From: Robiginitomaculum sp.
Lineage (GTDB): Bacteria > Pseudomonadota > Alphaproteobacteria > Caulobacterales > Maricaulaceae
Assembly: GCA_015485155.1 (NCBI GenBank)
Contig: WFUF01000027.1
Location: forward strand, 62,001 to 126,000
Reading direction: 5' to 3'
Length of the DNA stretch: 64,000 bases
Shown: positions 1 through 10,840 of the stretch, piece by piece
Position numbering within the stretch: position 1 is the first letter of the stretch
How the letters are laid out: each line of letters opens with the position of its first letter
Position numbers and translations under genes: made by a program
Notes under the pieces: generated by a model
Told to the model about the DNA's origin: nothing
The model's input: the letters and a program-made list of their open reading frames with translations, nothing else
Database searches by the model: none

Positions 1-1768
1 CGGTACGAATTTCAAGGATTTTTCCCGGCATCGGGGCGCTGATTGCGTTACCACCATCAATTTTTGCAAGTTCGTCATGAGCCTCAGGGCGGCAAATTTC
101 AAAAAACTGTCCCCGATAAAACACCGGGCCAAAACCATCGCTTAGCAAGGACGTTAAATTCCGGGTATCTTTCGGTAATTTAACCGGGTTTTCATCAACC
201 GATATCTGCCAGCATGATGATGAGCCAATAGCCTTGACATCAAAACATATGCCGTTGATTTGCACACGCCTGCAAACACGATTTGGCCCATTTAAGCGCC
301 AGCCATCCTGTGCGCCTTCCCACGGACTTGTGACAAAACTGTCCGCAGCACCGCTCACAAGATCAGCAATTGACAAGGCAGCAACAGTCTCCACAGGCAT
401 TGCCTTTGCCACCAGTTCGTCAAGATTTTTTTCAATAAACCCGGTATTGTGCACGCCTTCATAAAACTGTGATGCCGCAAGGATTTCCAGCACAAACCCT
501 GCATTGGTTTTAACCGGTCCAATACGGGTGTTTGCAAGAACTTCAGACAATAAGGAAATTGCCTGTTTTCTGTCCCTGCCAGTTGCAATAATTTTACCCA
601 GCATGGGATCGTAAAATGAACCTACCTCATCATCTTGTTCAAAGCCCGTATCAAGACGAACTTCATCAGACTGGACGATTGAGAACCATTTCAACCTACC
701 GGTTGATGGCATAAATCCCTTGTCCGGCTGTTCCGCATAAAGACGTGCTTCTATGGCATGACCGGATAGCTTGATATCCTCTTGTTTTGGCAATATCCCG
801 CCTGCGGCCACTTCCAATTGCAACCGAACCAGGTCAAAGCCGGTAATAGCCTCACTTACCGGATGCTCTACTTGCAAACGGGTATTCATCTCCATAAACC
901 AGAATTTTGATGGATCCAAAGCACCAGAACCATCAACAATAAATTCTACTGTGCCTGCATTTATATAATTTACCGCCTGTGCAGCCCGAACCGCCGCATC
1001 GGTCATGGCAGTACGCATTTTTGTAGTCATCCCCGGAGCAGGAGCTTCCTCGATCACCTTTTGGTGGCGCCGTTGCACTGAACAATCACGTTCAAAGAAG
1101 TGCACAACATTACCGTGAGCGTCACCAAATACCTGCACTTCAATATGTCTTGGATTTTGGATAAACTTTTCAAGCAACACCTTGTCATTACCAAAAGCCG
1201 ACAGGGATTCCCGGCGCGCCGCAATAAGTTGCTCATCAAAATCATCAGCCGTTTCAACCAGACGCATCCCACGGCCACCGCCGCCAGCTACTGCCTTGAT
1301 CAGAACCGGATAACCAATACCATCCGCAGCTTTGGCCAAAGCCTCGTCATCCTGATTATCACCGTGATAACCCGGAGTTACCGGAACTCCAGAATTTTCC
1401 ATCAGTTTTTTGGCCTGATCCTTTAGTGCCATCTGGCGCATAGAGATTGCATTTGGCCCAATAAAGGTAATACCGGCCTCAGTACATGCCTCGGCAAATT
1501 CCGGGTTTTCCGACAAAAAACCGTAACCGGGATGAATGGCTTCGGCACCGGATTTGCGTGCGGCTGCCAGTATTCTTTCTACATCAAGATAACTTTTTGC
1601 AGCCTCTGGAGGCCCAATATGCACCGCCTCATCAGCAAGACGTACATGGCGAGACAGGATGTCGGCATCTGAATAAACAGCAATGGTACGAATACCCATT
1701 TGCTTCGCCGTATCCATTATCCGGCAGGCAATTTCACCACGATTGGCAATTAGCAATGATTTGAACAA
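1..1768 (-). CDS. Biotin-containing acyl-CoA carboxylase alpha subunit (3-methylcrotonyl/propionyl/acetyl-CoA carboxylase type), truncated by window edge
   Basis: Reverse-strand reading from a TTG at 1768 gives (M)FKSLLIANRGEIACRIMDTAK..., then IHPGYGFLSENPEFAEAC, KAVAGGGGRGMR, FMEMNTRLQVEHPVSEAITG (biotin carboxylase motifs) and, at the window edge, SAPMPGKILEIRT (start of a biotinyl domain). Confidence 0.9.
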   Translation of the reverse strand, partial: MFKSLLIANRGEIACRIMDTAKQMGIRTIAVYSDADILSRHVRLADEAVHIGPPEAAKSYLDVERILAAARKSGAEAIHPGYGFLSENPEFAEACTEAGITFIGPNAISMRQMALKDQAKKLMENSGVPVTPGYHGDNQDDEALAKAADGIGYPVLIKAVAGGGGRGMRLVETADDFDEQLIAARRESLSAFGNDKVLLEKFIQNPRHIEVQVFGDAHGNVVHFFERDCSVQRRHQKVIEEAPAPGMTTKMRTAMTDAAVRAAQAVNYINAGTVEFIVDGSGALDPSKFWFMEMNTRLQVEHPVSEAITGFDLVRLQLEVAAGGILPKQEDIKLSGHAIEARLYAEQPDKGFMPSTGRLKWFSIVQSDEVRLDTGFEQDDEVGSFYDPMLGKIIATGRDRKQAISLLSEVLANTRIGPVKTNAGFVLEILAASQFYEGVHNTGFIEKNLDELVAKAMPVETVAALSIADLVSGAADSFVTSPWEGAQDGWRLNGPNRVCRRVQINGICFDVKAIGSSSCWQISVDENPVKLPKDTRNLTSLLSDGFGPVFYRGQFFEICRPEAHDELAKIDGGNAISAPMPGKILEIRT

Positions 1769-1771
1769 TTT

Positions 1772-3466
1772 TTATTCCTGTTTCTTAATGTTGGAATTGA
1801 GGTTTTCTTTACGGTCACGATATTTATTGGTTATCGGGTATCGTCGATCCCGGCCAAAATTTCTATCACCTATTTTCACCCCCGGCGGGGCCTGCCTGCG
1901 TTTATATTCAGCCAGATAAAGCAAATGCTCAATCCGACGCACATCCTCGGCGCTATGCCCCTGTAAAAGCAAAGAAGAAGTTTCTGCCTCTCCCTCAACC
2001 AAAGCCATCAGCATATTATCGAGCACATCATATGGCGGCAGGCTGTCTTCGTCTTTTTGATTATCACGCAGCTCAGCCGTTGGTGGTTTATCAATCATAT
2101 TTTGCGGAATTACTGACCCTGCCGGGCCAAGCATGCCTTTTGGGTAATGGTTATTACGCCAATTAGCCAGGGCAAAAACATCGGTCTTGTAAATATCCTT
2201 TAGCGCATTATAGCCACCACACATATCGCCATATAATGTGGCATATCCTACTGCCATTTCAGACTTATTGCCGGTAGTCAGCACCATGTGTCCAAATTTA
2301 TTGGACAAAGCCATCAATAATACTGCCCTGGCTCTTGATTGCAGGTTTTCTTCGGTGGTGTCGGTGTCCGTATCCAAAAACAGCGGAGACAATGCCTTGT
2401 GCAAGGCGTCAATTGTTTCGGTAATGTCAATGGTATCATAACGACACCCCAGATAAGAGATACATTGCTGCGCATCTTGCAAACTCTCATCAGAGGTGTG
2501 TTTTGAGGGCATCATCACACACCAGACCCGATCAGCTCCCAATGCATCAACCGCCAACGCTGCCGTTAAGCCTGAATCCACACCGCCAGATAAACCAAGC
2601 ACCACACCTGCAAAACCATTCTTGTTCACATAATCAGCAATACCAAGAACCAAAGCTCGCCAACGGCTTTCCAGCATATCCGGCAATAGGGCTAATTCCG
2701 CGCTTTTACACTGCCACTGATTTTGCTCATATTTCCAGCACGCCAAAGATAAGTCTTCACTAAAAGCTGGTAATTGCTGAACAATTTCACCAGATGCATC
2801 ATAGGAAAAACTGGCGCCATCAAATACCAACTCATCCTGGGCCCCTACCTGATTAACAAAAACCAACGGAACATTTGCAGTTTCTGACCAAGTCCGAAAG
2901 GTTTGATGGCGAATATCGGAAATTGAGTTGCGAAATGGAGATCCATTCAAACTGATCAGGATTTGTGCGCCCTGCTCTACCAGATATTGCGGTATTTCAG
3001 GAAACCATATGTCTTCGCAAACCGGCAGACCAAGCTTGACACCACGCCAAAGTACGGTCTTTGGCATGGCACCGGGGCTAAACACCCGCTTTTCATCAAA
3101 TACCCGGTAATTCGGCAGTTTAACCTTGTCATGGCGGGCAAGAATTTTACCCTCATCCAGAAGAAACACCGAATTGTAGAGCTTTTCACCTGCAAGCCAT
3201 GGCGCCCCCACCAGCAAGGCCGGGCCGCCATCTGCAGTATCAGCAGCCAATTCACGAACCTTGTTCATTGCATCGCGAACCAAAGCCGGTTTTAGAACCA
3301 GGTCCTCCGGCGGATAACCAACCACCACCATTTCCGTACACGCTATCAGGTCAGCACCACTTTTGGCGCCCACACTGCGGGCATGTCGTATTTTGGCTGT
3401 ATTTCCGTCCAGATCCCCGACAATAGGATTTAACTGGGCAGACAAAATATTGATTTCCTCACTCAT
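1772..3466 (-). CDS. nadE: Glutamine-dependent NAD+ synthase
   Basis: 564 aa; N-terminal nitrilase-like amidase domain plus C-terminal synthetase with LGLSGGVDSGLTAALAVDALG and TTGNKSEMAVGYATLYGDMCGGYN. Confidence 0.93.
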   Translation of the reverse strand: MSEEINILSAQLNPIVGDLDGNTAKIRHARSVGAKSGADLIACTEMVVVGYPPEDLVLKPALVRDAMNKVRELAADTADGGPALLVGAPWLAGEKLYNSVFLLDEGKILARHDKVKLPNYRVFDEKRVFSPGAMPKTVLWRGVKLGLPVCEDIWFPEIPQYLVEQGAQILISLNGSPFRNSISDIRHQTFRTWSETANVPLVFVNQVGAQDELVFDGASFSYDASGEIVQQLPAFSEDLSLACWKYEQNQWQCKSAELALLPDMLESRWRALVLGIADYVNKNGFAGVVLGLSGGVDSGLTAALAVDALGADRVWCVMMPSKHTSDESLQDAQQCISYLGCRYDTIDITETIDALHKALSPLFLDTDTDTTEENLQSRARAVLLMALSNKFGHMVLTTGNKSEMAVGYATLYGDMCGGYNALKDIYKTDVFALANWRNNHYPKGMLGPAGSVIPQNMIDKPPTAELRDNQKDEDSLPPYDVLDNMLMALVEGEAETSSLLLQGHSAEDVRRIEHLLYLAEYKRRQAPPGVKIGDRNFGRDRRYPITNKYRDRKENLNSNIKKQE

Positions 3467-3499
3467 AAGTGAGGGTGTAGCGCACTGATGATCAAATCG

Positions 3500-4438
3500 T
3501 CAAACAGCAATATCGGCAGCAACAAGCCGAGCCTGATCAACCTCAAGCGCCAAAGACAGGGCTTTGGCTCCATCAACCCCGGACACAGGAGTGCTGGTGC
3601 CATGTAGTACTGCCTCGATGAATGCATTATCCGATGCCCCAAGACTGTCAGCAGCATCTGGATGTCCGGAAAAATCAGTATTCAAGGCAAAAGGAGTGTC
3701 ATGGATTAAGCTTCGGGTTAAGAAGTCCACACGGACTATACCGCTTGGATACTGGACATCCATGGTACGAGCCGAAGCCTCAGCCATACGCGACGCCAGC
3801 AACTCGACCTCAAGCCCGCCTTCATAAACAAAGCGCACCATGGCTTCATCAATACCGCCGCTTGGTCCTGTTTTGGTTTTTGCATAAGTGTGCACCGGCA
3901 TTTGCCTTGTAATAGCTGTAACCAGCTCAAGATCATGTATCATTAAGTCGAGCGTAACGCTGACATCTGTGCCGCGCTCACTATATGCACATACCCGTTT
4001 GGCCATAATACGAACAGGCTGCTCAGGCACATCAAAAAGGCCAATTGCCCGCGAGACGAACCGCTCCTGATGGCCTACTTGCAGCACCAATTGTTTTTGC
4101 TCGGCAAGAGCAACCATCTCACGGGCTGTCTCCATATCAGTGGCAAGTGGCTTCTCCACCAGAACATGCAAATTGTTTTTTAAGGCATCAACGCCCTGAC
4201 GACCATGAGCACTGGCCGGACTGGCGATAACCAGGGCATCGGCCACATTGATCAATTCATCACGACTGCTAACGGCCTTTGCTCCATAGCGATTTGCCAG
4301 ATCAACGGCCCTCTCGGGATGCAGAGGATCATAAATACCAACAAAGTCGACCATAGGGTGCGCGACCATTTTAGAAGCATGATATCCACCGAAAATCCCA
4401 GCCCCGGCGATACCAACACGCAGTTTTTTCTTATCCAT
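3500..4438 (-). CDS. Gfo/Idh/MocA family oxidoreductase
   Basis: Rossmann motif VGIAGAGIFGGYHA and HVLVEKPLATDMETAREM typical of the family. Confidence 0.85.
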   Translation of the reverse strand: MDKKKLRVGIAGAGIFGGYHASKMVAHPMVDFVGIYDPLHPERAVDLANRYGAKAVSSRDELINVADALVIASPASAHGRQGVDALKNNLHVLVEKPLATDMETAREMVALAEQKQLVLQVGHQERFVSRAIGLFDVPEQPVRIMAKRVCAYSERGTDVSVTLDLMIHDLELVTAITRQMPVHTYAKTKTGPSGGIDEAMVRFVYEGGLEVELLASRMAEASARTMDVQYPSGIVRVDFLTRSLIHDTPFALNTDFSGHPDAADSLGASDNAFIEAVLHGTSTPVSGVDGAKALSLALEVDQARLVAADIAV

Positions 4439-4634
4439 TACAAATCTGCCTAACTATGTCCCGCCTACTTTGTGCCAGTCATCGCCACCAAGCACAATCA
4501 CCCCAATAGTCAATAAGTATGACGGTTTCTTTCCATCCTCTGATGAAACTTTACAAATAAGCGCTTTGACAGCAGGCAGTTCGTCTATATGTTCCAATGC
4601 CACAACCCCTCAATAAGCACGGAACAAAAAACCA

Positions 4635-5645
4635 ATGAGCACTACTTCCCGCGAAATCAGACTAGCCTCCCGGCCAGTTGGCCTGCCTGTAGACGAAAAC
4701 TTTGAACTGGTGGAAGTAAGCTTGCCGGATATTACAGACGGCGAACTACTGGTTCGCAATACTTGGATGTCTGTTGACCCATATATGCGCGGGCGAATGA
4801 TTGATCGCAAAAGCTATGTTCCTCCATTTCAGATCGGCCAGCCATTAGAAGGCCATGCAGTGGGGAAAGTCATTGCTTCCAACAACGACAAGTTTGCCGA
4901 AGGTGATCTGGTTCTTTCAATGATGGGTTGGCGTGAAGCTTTTGTTTCTAATGGTGAGGGCTTGCAAAAGCTGGAAACTTTTGGGCTACCCGAACAGGCT
5001 TTTCTAGGTGTAGCCGGCATGCCCGGTTTAACCGCATGGGGAGGCTTGTTACAAATAGGTCAACCAAAAGAAGGCGAAACCGTATTTGTTTCCGGTGCCG
5101 CTGGCGCGGTAGGATCACTGGTTTGCCAAATTGCCAAGATCAAAGGCTGCAAAGTGGTAGGCTCCGCCGGATCAAAAGAAAAATGCGATTGGCTAAAGTC
5201 AGTCGGCGTTGATGAAGTTATCAATTACAAGGATCACAAAACCCAGGGCGACTTGATCCGAGCCCTAAAATCAGCCGCCCCTGAAGGCGTGGATGTATAT
5301 TTTGAAAATGTCGGCGGCGATCATTTGGTGGCGGCCTTAGAGGCAATGAATGTGAATGGCCGTATTGTGGTTTGCGGTTTAATATCAGGATACAATGATA
5401 CCGAGCCAACTCCGGGCCCGTGGAATTTGTTCAATGTGATTGGCAAAAGCCTGCGTATGGAAGGCTTTGTAGTTACCAAATTCCTTGATCAGACGCCTCA
5501 GTTCACCAAAGATCTTGGCGAATGGTTCATGGCTGGTAAAATCCAAAGTCAGGAAACCGTTGAAGAAGGCATTGAAAACGCACCGTCTGCTTTCCTGAAA
5601 CTGTTTTCCGGCGGCAATAAAGGCAAAATGCTGGTGAAATTATAA
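4635..5645 (+). CDS. NADP-dependent medium-chain oxidoreductase (CurA/YncB-like)
   Basis: RPVGLPVDENFELVE..., DPYMRGRM, VSGAAGAVGSLVCQIAKIKGCKVVGSAGS, FENVGGDHLVAAL. Confidence 0.88.
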   Translation: MSTTSREIRLASRPVGLPVDENFELVEVSLPDITDGELLVRNTWMSVDPYMRGRMIDRKSYVPPFQIGQPLEGHAVGKVIASNNDKFAEGDLVLSMMGWREAFVSNGEGLQKLETFGLPEQAFLGVAGMPGLTAWGGLLQIGQPKEGETVFVSGAAGAVGSLVCQIAKIKGCKVVGSAGSKEKCDWLKSVGVDEVINYKDHKTQGDLIRALKSAAPEGVDVYFENVGGDHLVAALEAMNVNGRIVVCGLISGYNDTEPTPGPWNLFNVIGKSLRMEGFVVTKFLDQTPQFTKDLGEWFMAGKIQSQETVEEGIENAPSAFLKLFSGGNKGKMLVKL

Positions 5646-5686
5646 CCGATCCCCATGCTAATCTGGTGTTCGCCAACACTTCAAGC

Positions 5687-7057
5687 TCACTCAGCAGCAA
5701 CGCTTATATCACGATGGTGTTTTAACTGCTCGGCAATTAAAAATGCCAATTCCAGTGCCTGTTCACCATTTAGTCGTGGATCGCAATGAGTATGATATCG
5801 CGAGCTTAAATCAGCCTCGGTAATGGCTTGCGCGCCGCCAATACATTCGGTTACGTCTTGGCCAGTCATTTCAAAATGCACCCCGCCCGGCCACGCGCCT
5901 TCGCCATGCACCACTTCCATAAAACTGGCTACCTCACGCAAAATCAAATCAACCGGCCGGGTTTTGTATCCTCCTTGAGCCTTGATAGTATTGCCGTGCA
6001 TAGGATCACATGACCAAACTACCGATCGCCCTTCACTTTCAACCTTTTGCACAAGCTTTGGCAGATATTTTTCCACCTGATCAGCGCCATAGCGGTTAAT
6101 TAGCACGATACGGCCAGGCTCATTATCTGGATTTAGCACGTCAAGCAAACGAAGCGCCTCATCCGTATCCAGAGTTGGCCCGCATTTTAGCCCAATCGGG
6201 TTTTCAATACCCCGGCAGAACTCCACATGCGCTCCGTCCAATTGCCGGGTACGATCACCAATCCACAGCAAATGCGCCGAAGTATCATACCAGTCGCCTG
6301 AAGTGCTATCGACCCGGGTCAATGCCTGCTCATAACCCAGTAATAATGCTTCATGAGAGGTGTAAAACGGGGTTCCAGCCAATTGCGGTGCTGTGGAAGG
6401 TGTAATGCCGCAGGCTTCCATAAACTCCATGGCTTCAGAAATTTTATCGGCAATTTTACGATATCTCGCTCCGGCAGGAGAGCGTTTCACAAATCCCAAA
6501 GTCCATTTATGCACATTCCCAAGATGTGCATAACCGCCCGCAGCAAACGCCCGCAGCAAGTTTAATGTTGCCGCCGATTGTCCATAAGCACGCAACATGC
6601 GCTTTGGTCTTGGCTGGCGGGCGGCCTGATCAAAAGCCATGCCGTTGATAATGTCGCCCCGGTAACTGGGTAAAGTCTGCCCGTCCCGCTGCTCGGTGCT
6701 GGAGGATCTTGGTTTGGCGAATTGCCCGGCAATCCTTCCCAGCTTCACCACCGGCTTGCCACCAGCAAAGGTCAATACCACCGCCATCTGCATCAATACC
6801 CGAAAGGTATCGCGCACCCCATCAGCAGAAAATTCCTTAAAACTTTCGGCGCAATCACCACCTTGTAGGACAAAGGCCCTCCCCGCAGCAACATCGGCCA
6901 GCTCAGCCTTTAAGTTACGGGCCTCTCCTGCGAATACCAGCGGGGCTGAAGCTTGCAAAATATTCTCGACCTCAGCCAATGCATCCGGATCAGGATAATC
7001 ATCGGGAATATGCTTTGCCGGTTTTTTGCGCCAGCTATCTGGAGTCCAATCTGTCAC
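5687..7057 (-). CDS. Class II 3-deoxy-7-phosphoheptulonate (DAHP) synthase
   Basis: [69 protein letters not shown]. Confidence 0.95.
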   Translation of the reverse strand: MTDWTPDSWRKKPAKHIPDDYPDPDALAEVENILQASAPLVFAGEARNLKAELADVAAGRAFVLQGGDCAESFKEFSADGVRDTFRVLMQMAVVLTFAGGKPVVKLGRIAGQFAKPRSSSTEQRDGQTLPSYRGDIINGMAFDQAARQPRPKRMLRAYGQSAATLNLLRAFAAGGYAHLGNVHKWTLGFVKRSPAGARYRKIADKISEAMEFMEACGITPSTAPQLAGTPFYTSHEALLLGYEQALTRVDSTSGDWYDTSAHLLWIGDRTRQLDGAHVEFCRGIENPIGLKCGPTLDTDEALRLLDVLNPDNEPGRIVLINRYGADQVEKYLPKLVQKVESEGRSVVWSCDPMHGNTIKAQGGYKTRPVDLILREVASFMEVVHGEGAWPGGVHFEMTGQDVTECIGGAQAITEADLSSRYHTHCDPRLNGEQALELAFLIAEQLKHHRDISVAAE

Positions 7058-7211
7058 TTGCCTTATCCAATACTGTTTGAAATAGCTCTATACTGCGAAG
7101 CTAGAGCCGAGACAAACATTGTTTTCATATAAGTCTCATAACCATTTATTCATTCGCCAAACGGCCGTAATTGCCCCATAATGTTGAAAGACTCAACCTA
7201 CAGGTTTTTCC

Positions 7212-7985
7212 ATGCATAAATTCATAATATCGCTGTTATTCATATTAGTTTCGACAAATCAGGCTTTGGCCTGGGGCGCAAAGGGCCATCGGGTAACCGG
7301 CGCAATTGCTGAACAGCATCTTAGCGACAACGCCAAATCAAAAATTAAAGAAATTCTTGGCTATGAGAGCCTGGCCGAAGCCAGCACCTGGCCTGATTTC
7401 ATGCGTGCAAGCCCTGATCATTTCTGGCAGAATGTTGCTGGCCCTTATCATTATGTAACTGTGCCAAAGGGAAAGACCTATTCGGAAGTCGGCGCACCAG
7501 CAAAAGGCGATGCTTTAAGCGCTCTTGCTGATTTCTCCAAAACACTGCGCAATCAGGAATCAACAGCAAAGGACAAAGAGCTTGCTTTGCGCTTTATCAT
7601 CCACATTATTGGAGACCTGCATCAGCCATTACATGCAGGCAATGGTACTGATCGCGGTGGCAATCAGTTCAATGTAACATTCTTTAACCGTGACACCAAC
7701 TTGCATTCTGTGTGGGACAGCGGTCTGATAGAACAAGAGGGTCTGTCCTTTTCAGAGCTTACCTTGTGGCTGAACAAGAAGATAACAGCAGAACAATTAC
7801 AAGAATGGCAACAGGCAGAACCTATGGACTGGGTCAGGGAAAGCGTAGCTATCCGTGACAGTATCTACCCTGATGACCTTGATATTTCATGGGAATATCG
7901 CTTCACCCATACCCATATGGTGCATATAAGGCTAAGTCAGGCCGGCATCCGGATTGCAGCATATCTGAATGACTTGTACCAATAA
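7212..7985 (+). CDS. S1/P1 nuclease family protein, secreted
   Basis: Signal peptide followed by WGAKGHRVTGAIAEQHL, FIIHIIGDLHQPLHAGNGTDRGGNQ, NLHSVWDSGLIEQ. Confidence 0.9.
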   Translation: MHKFIISLLFILVSTNQALAWGAKGHRVTGAIAEQHLSDNAKSKIKEILGYESLAEASTWPDFMRASPDHFWQNVAGPYHYVTVPKGKTYSEVGAPAKGDALSALADFSKTLRNQESTAKDKELALRFIIHIIGDLHQPLHAGNGTDRGGNQFNVTFFNRDTNLHSVWDSGLIEQEGLSFSELTLWLNKKITAEQLQEWQQAEPMDWVRESVAIRDSIYPDDLDISWEYRFTHTHMVHIRLSQAGIRIAAYLNDLYQ

Positions 7986-8017
7986 CTCAATATTACAGAA
8001 CTGATGAAGAGCTGCTG

Positions 8018-8458
8018 TTATGAGTGCTTTTTGTTGAGGCGCTTCAACAGTCCTGAAAAAGTGAGCAGGGTTTGCTGTTCGGTAAATAATTGCCCGCGCA
8101 CAAAAATAAGGCCCGATTTAGTAGCGCGAACAACTTCGCCAGTGGCATGAATCCATTGACCGGGCCAGCCGGGATACAGAAACTCGTTGTTCATGGTGAC
8201 AGTTACACCAAAATTGCCCTGCATTTGTTTGTGAGCAACGGCAAACATAGCTCCATCAGCAAAGGTCATTAACATGCCGCCATGAACCGCTCCACCACCA
8301 TTGCAGTGTCGTTGCTCGGCAAAAAAACAAAGCAAGCCCTGTTTTGGCGGCGGATTATAGTCCTCGTGAATAAAAATTGGGCCATTACGGTGCTCAAAGC
8401 GATCGGCATGCGACCAGGCCCGATAACCGGCAGGCGGCGAAATGGTTTCATTGTTCAT
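8018..8458 (-). CDS. PaaI-type hotdog-fold thioesterase
   Basis: 146 aa; GGGAVHGGMLMTFADGAMFAVAHKQ hotdog motif. Confidence 0.8.
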   Translation of the reverse strand: MNNETISPPAGYRAWSHADRFEHRNGPIFIHEDYNPPPKQGLLCFFAEQRHCNGGGAVHGGMLMTFADGAMFAVAHKQMQGNFGVTVTMNNEFLYPGWPGQWIHATGEVVRATKSGLIFVRGQLFTEQQTLLTFSGLLKRLNKKHS

Positions 8459-8532
8459 GATCAGCCTCTCACACGCTGCCGGTACCGATTAAACCACCAG
8501 TTAATCTTGAATATTTCCGACTCCAATATGGG

Positions 8533-8737
8533 CCAAAATGCAAATCCTTGTCTATCGCATTTTTGACCGCAAAACCCGTCCTCAAGTAGCGAAGCGGTAG
8601 GACAAACAAAGAGTCCTCAAGTAGCCGCTAGGCGATAGGACATTAAAAGAGCTTCCCACTTTTGCTAAAAATGCAAATCTTTGTTTATCGCATTTTTGGC
8701 CGCAAAACCGGTTCCCACTTTTGCTAAAAATGCTCTA
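8533..8737. repeat. Mosaic of intergenic palindromic/direct repeats (two diverged copies plus sub-repeats)
   Basis: AAATGCAAATC(C/T)TTGT(C/T)TATCGCATTTTTG(A/G)CCGCAAAACC occurs twice; TTCCCACTTTTGCTAAAAATGC occurs twice; GTCCTCAAGTAGC...AGGAC occurs twice. Confidence 0.85.
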
Positions 8738-9262
8738 GCGACTCTTGAGATAGTTCAGCATGGTCTGCGCGTCGGATACCTCGAATGGATCAGAACCGCA
8801 ATTATCGGAAAAACCATCCTCGACGAACATTTTCTTAATCACGCCATCTTCCACATACATGGAATAGCGCCAGCTTCTCATCCCGAATCCAAGATTAGAT
8901 TTGTCTACTAACATACCCATTTTGCGGGTGAATTCCCCGCTTCCATCAGGAAGAAGAAACACATTCTTTGCACCAAGGTTTTGACCCCACTGATACATGC
9001 AAAAAGCATCATTTACCGACAGGCAAACAACTGCATCAACACCTTGCGCAACCAGATCATCAAAAGCAGCCTCATAGCCTGGCAGATGGGTACTGGAGCA
9101 TGTTGGAGTAAAGGCCCCTGGCAGGGCAAACAATACTACATTTTTACCACCAAAAAGCTCATCGGAACTAAGATCCTTCCACTCAAACGGGTTATCGCCG
9201 TCCAGAGCGTCATTGCGCACACGGGTTTTAAACACAACGTCAGGAACCTTTGAATTGATCAT
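8735..9262 (-). CDS. Peroxiredoxin (Prx5/AhpE-like, redoxin family)
   Basis: MINSKVPDVVFKTR...; VVLFALPGAFTPTCSSTHLPGYE peroxidatic Cys motif. Confidence 0.92.
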   Translation of the reverse strand: MINSKVPDVVFKTRVRNDALDGDNPFEWKDLSSDELFGGKNVVLFALPGAFTPTCSSTHLPGYEAAFDDLVAQGVDAVVCLSVNDAFCMYQWGQNLGAKNVFLLPDGSGEFTRKMGMLVDKSNLGFGMRSWRYSMYVEDGVIKKMFVEDGFSDNCGSDPFEVSDAQTMLNYLKSR

Positions 9263-9362
9263 AGCATTTCTCCAATTGATCTTAATTTGGGTGCAGTAAG
9301 ATGAAAAAAATCGACATTTGTCAATCAATTTTGCCAGTTTATATGCAGTGTATCAAAAGGGT

Positions 9363-10223
9363 TTAGTCCTGTCGCAATAAGGCAATCAGGCTTGAAGTAT
9401 CCCATCGCGAGCCGCCCATAGCCTGCACATCGGCATAAAACTGATCGACCATTTCTACCATAGGCAGTTTTGCACCGTTTACTTTCGCTTCCTGCATGGC
9501 CACCCTTAAATCTTTTCGCATCCAGTCAACGGCAAAACCAAAATCAAACTCATTTGCCGCCATGGTTTTGTGGCGATTATCCATTTGCCAGCTTTGCGCT
9601 GCCCCCTGCCCGATAGCTTCGACCACAGCTATTGGATCCAGCCCGGCGGCTTTTGCAAAGTTCAATCCCTCGGCCAGTCCTTGCAAAACCCCGGCAATAC
9701 AAATCTGATTGACCATTTTTGTAAGCTGCCCGGAACCGATAGCCCCCATATGTTTGATCGCCTTGGCATAAGCCTTCATAATCGGCCTTGTAGCATCAAA
9801 GTCTGGCTTTGAGCCTCCGCATATAATAGTAAGCTGCCCATTCTCCGCGCCCGCCTGCCCTCCGGATACTGGTGCATCCACAAAACCGAGGCCAAAGGAA
9901 GCTGCCATATTAGCAATTTCACGAGCCAGATCGGCAGATGTAGTGGTGTGATCAACAAAAACCGCACCTTTCTTCATATGACTAAAGACACGATCGGCAA
10001 TTGCTCGCACATCCGGATCATCGCCCAGACAGGCAAATACAAAATCTGCTTCCATAACCGCATGTTCGGCAGTATCCGCCACATGCCCCGCAAACGCTTC
10101 CCCCCATTGTTTGGCTGTAGAAGTCGTGCGGTTCCATACCCGCACATGATGACCAGCATTCACCAAGTACCCAGCCATGGGAAAACCCATAGTACCAAGG
10201 CCAAGAAAGGCAAGTTTTGTCAC
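9363..10223 (-). CDS. NAD(P)-dependent beta-hydroxyacid dehydrogenase (3-hydroxyisobutyrate dehydrogenase/tartronate semialdehyde reductase family)
   Basis: (V)TKLAFLGLGTMGFPMAGYLVNAGH, FVDAPVSGGQAGAENGQLTIICGG, GSGQLTKMVNQI. Confidence 0.9.
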   Translation of the reverse strand: MTKLAFLGLGTMGFPMAGYLVNAGHHVRVWNRTTSTAKQWGEAFAGHVADTAEHAVMEADFVFACLGDDPDVRAIADRVFSHMKKGAVFVDHTTTSADLAREIANMAASFGLGFVDAPVSGGQAGAENGQLTIICGGSKPDFDATRPIMKAYAKAIKHMGAIGSGQLTKMVNQICIAGVLQGLAEGLNFAKAAGLDPIAVVEAIGQGAAQSWQMDNRHKTMAANEFDFGFAVDWMRKDLRVAMQEAKVNGAKLPMVEMVDQFYADVQAMGGSRWDTSSLIALLRQD

Positions 10224-10464
10224 GCTAAAACCTCCAGATTTTATAAGGGCTGCCAACTAAATTACATAATTTGACCAAAGCACAAAGGCTAATGCGACCA
10301 AATGCTTTCAAATCAGGATCTGTTTTCATGCAAGCTAAATTGCCAAAATTAAAACTGCAAGAAAACGCTTATCTGGTTTTTCTCACGGGATAAGAGCAAG
10401 AGGCAAGGGCGCATTTTTGTGACTGCCAGCTAGAATATTGACGCGTCATGAGCGCAAAAAACCC

Positions 10465-10700
10465 TTTTGCTTTATTGGTTTTGAGAAAAATATTCACCTG
10501 TCAAAGAGCATTTGTTTGGGTGCGCAGCACCCCAACTCTTGTATTATAACAGCTCTGGCAAGTGCGGGCGCCTTTTGCACTTATCCCCACAGCCCAAGGG
10601 TCAGTTATCATCATCAAGGGCCACTTAAGGGTCATCTGGTTATCAAAAGTGCTGTTTTGGTATGATTACAGGGGATATCAAGTATCACTCAAGAATTACG
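10465..10700 (+). repeat. Left arm of a diverged inverted repeat pair
   Basis: TTATTGGTTTTGAGAAAAATATTCACCTGTCAAAGAGC...CTCTTGTATTATAACAG...CACTTATCCCC...AAGTGCTGTTTTGGTATGATTACAGGG...CAAGTATCAC; reverse complement found at 11505-11745. Confidence 0.85.
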
Positions 10701-10840
10701 GTTACAGTTTACTAAATGCACTTAATTACTTCCTTCACCCTTCGTCCTGGGGCCACGTCTTTGATGTGGCTGGTGTATCCGTCTGCCCTGCCGGGCCTTC
10801 TACAGCTATTTTTCATCCCCCTGATCAAAAATTTGAACTG

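Noticed and set aside
1054-1764. Short ORFs on both strands within known genes (e.g. 1100..1426 +, 1486..1764 +, 1054..1278 -)
   Set aside because: They are out-of-frame shadows of the conserved carboxylase reading frame; the same applies to most small track ORFs overlapping larger genes elsewhere.
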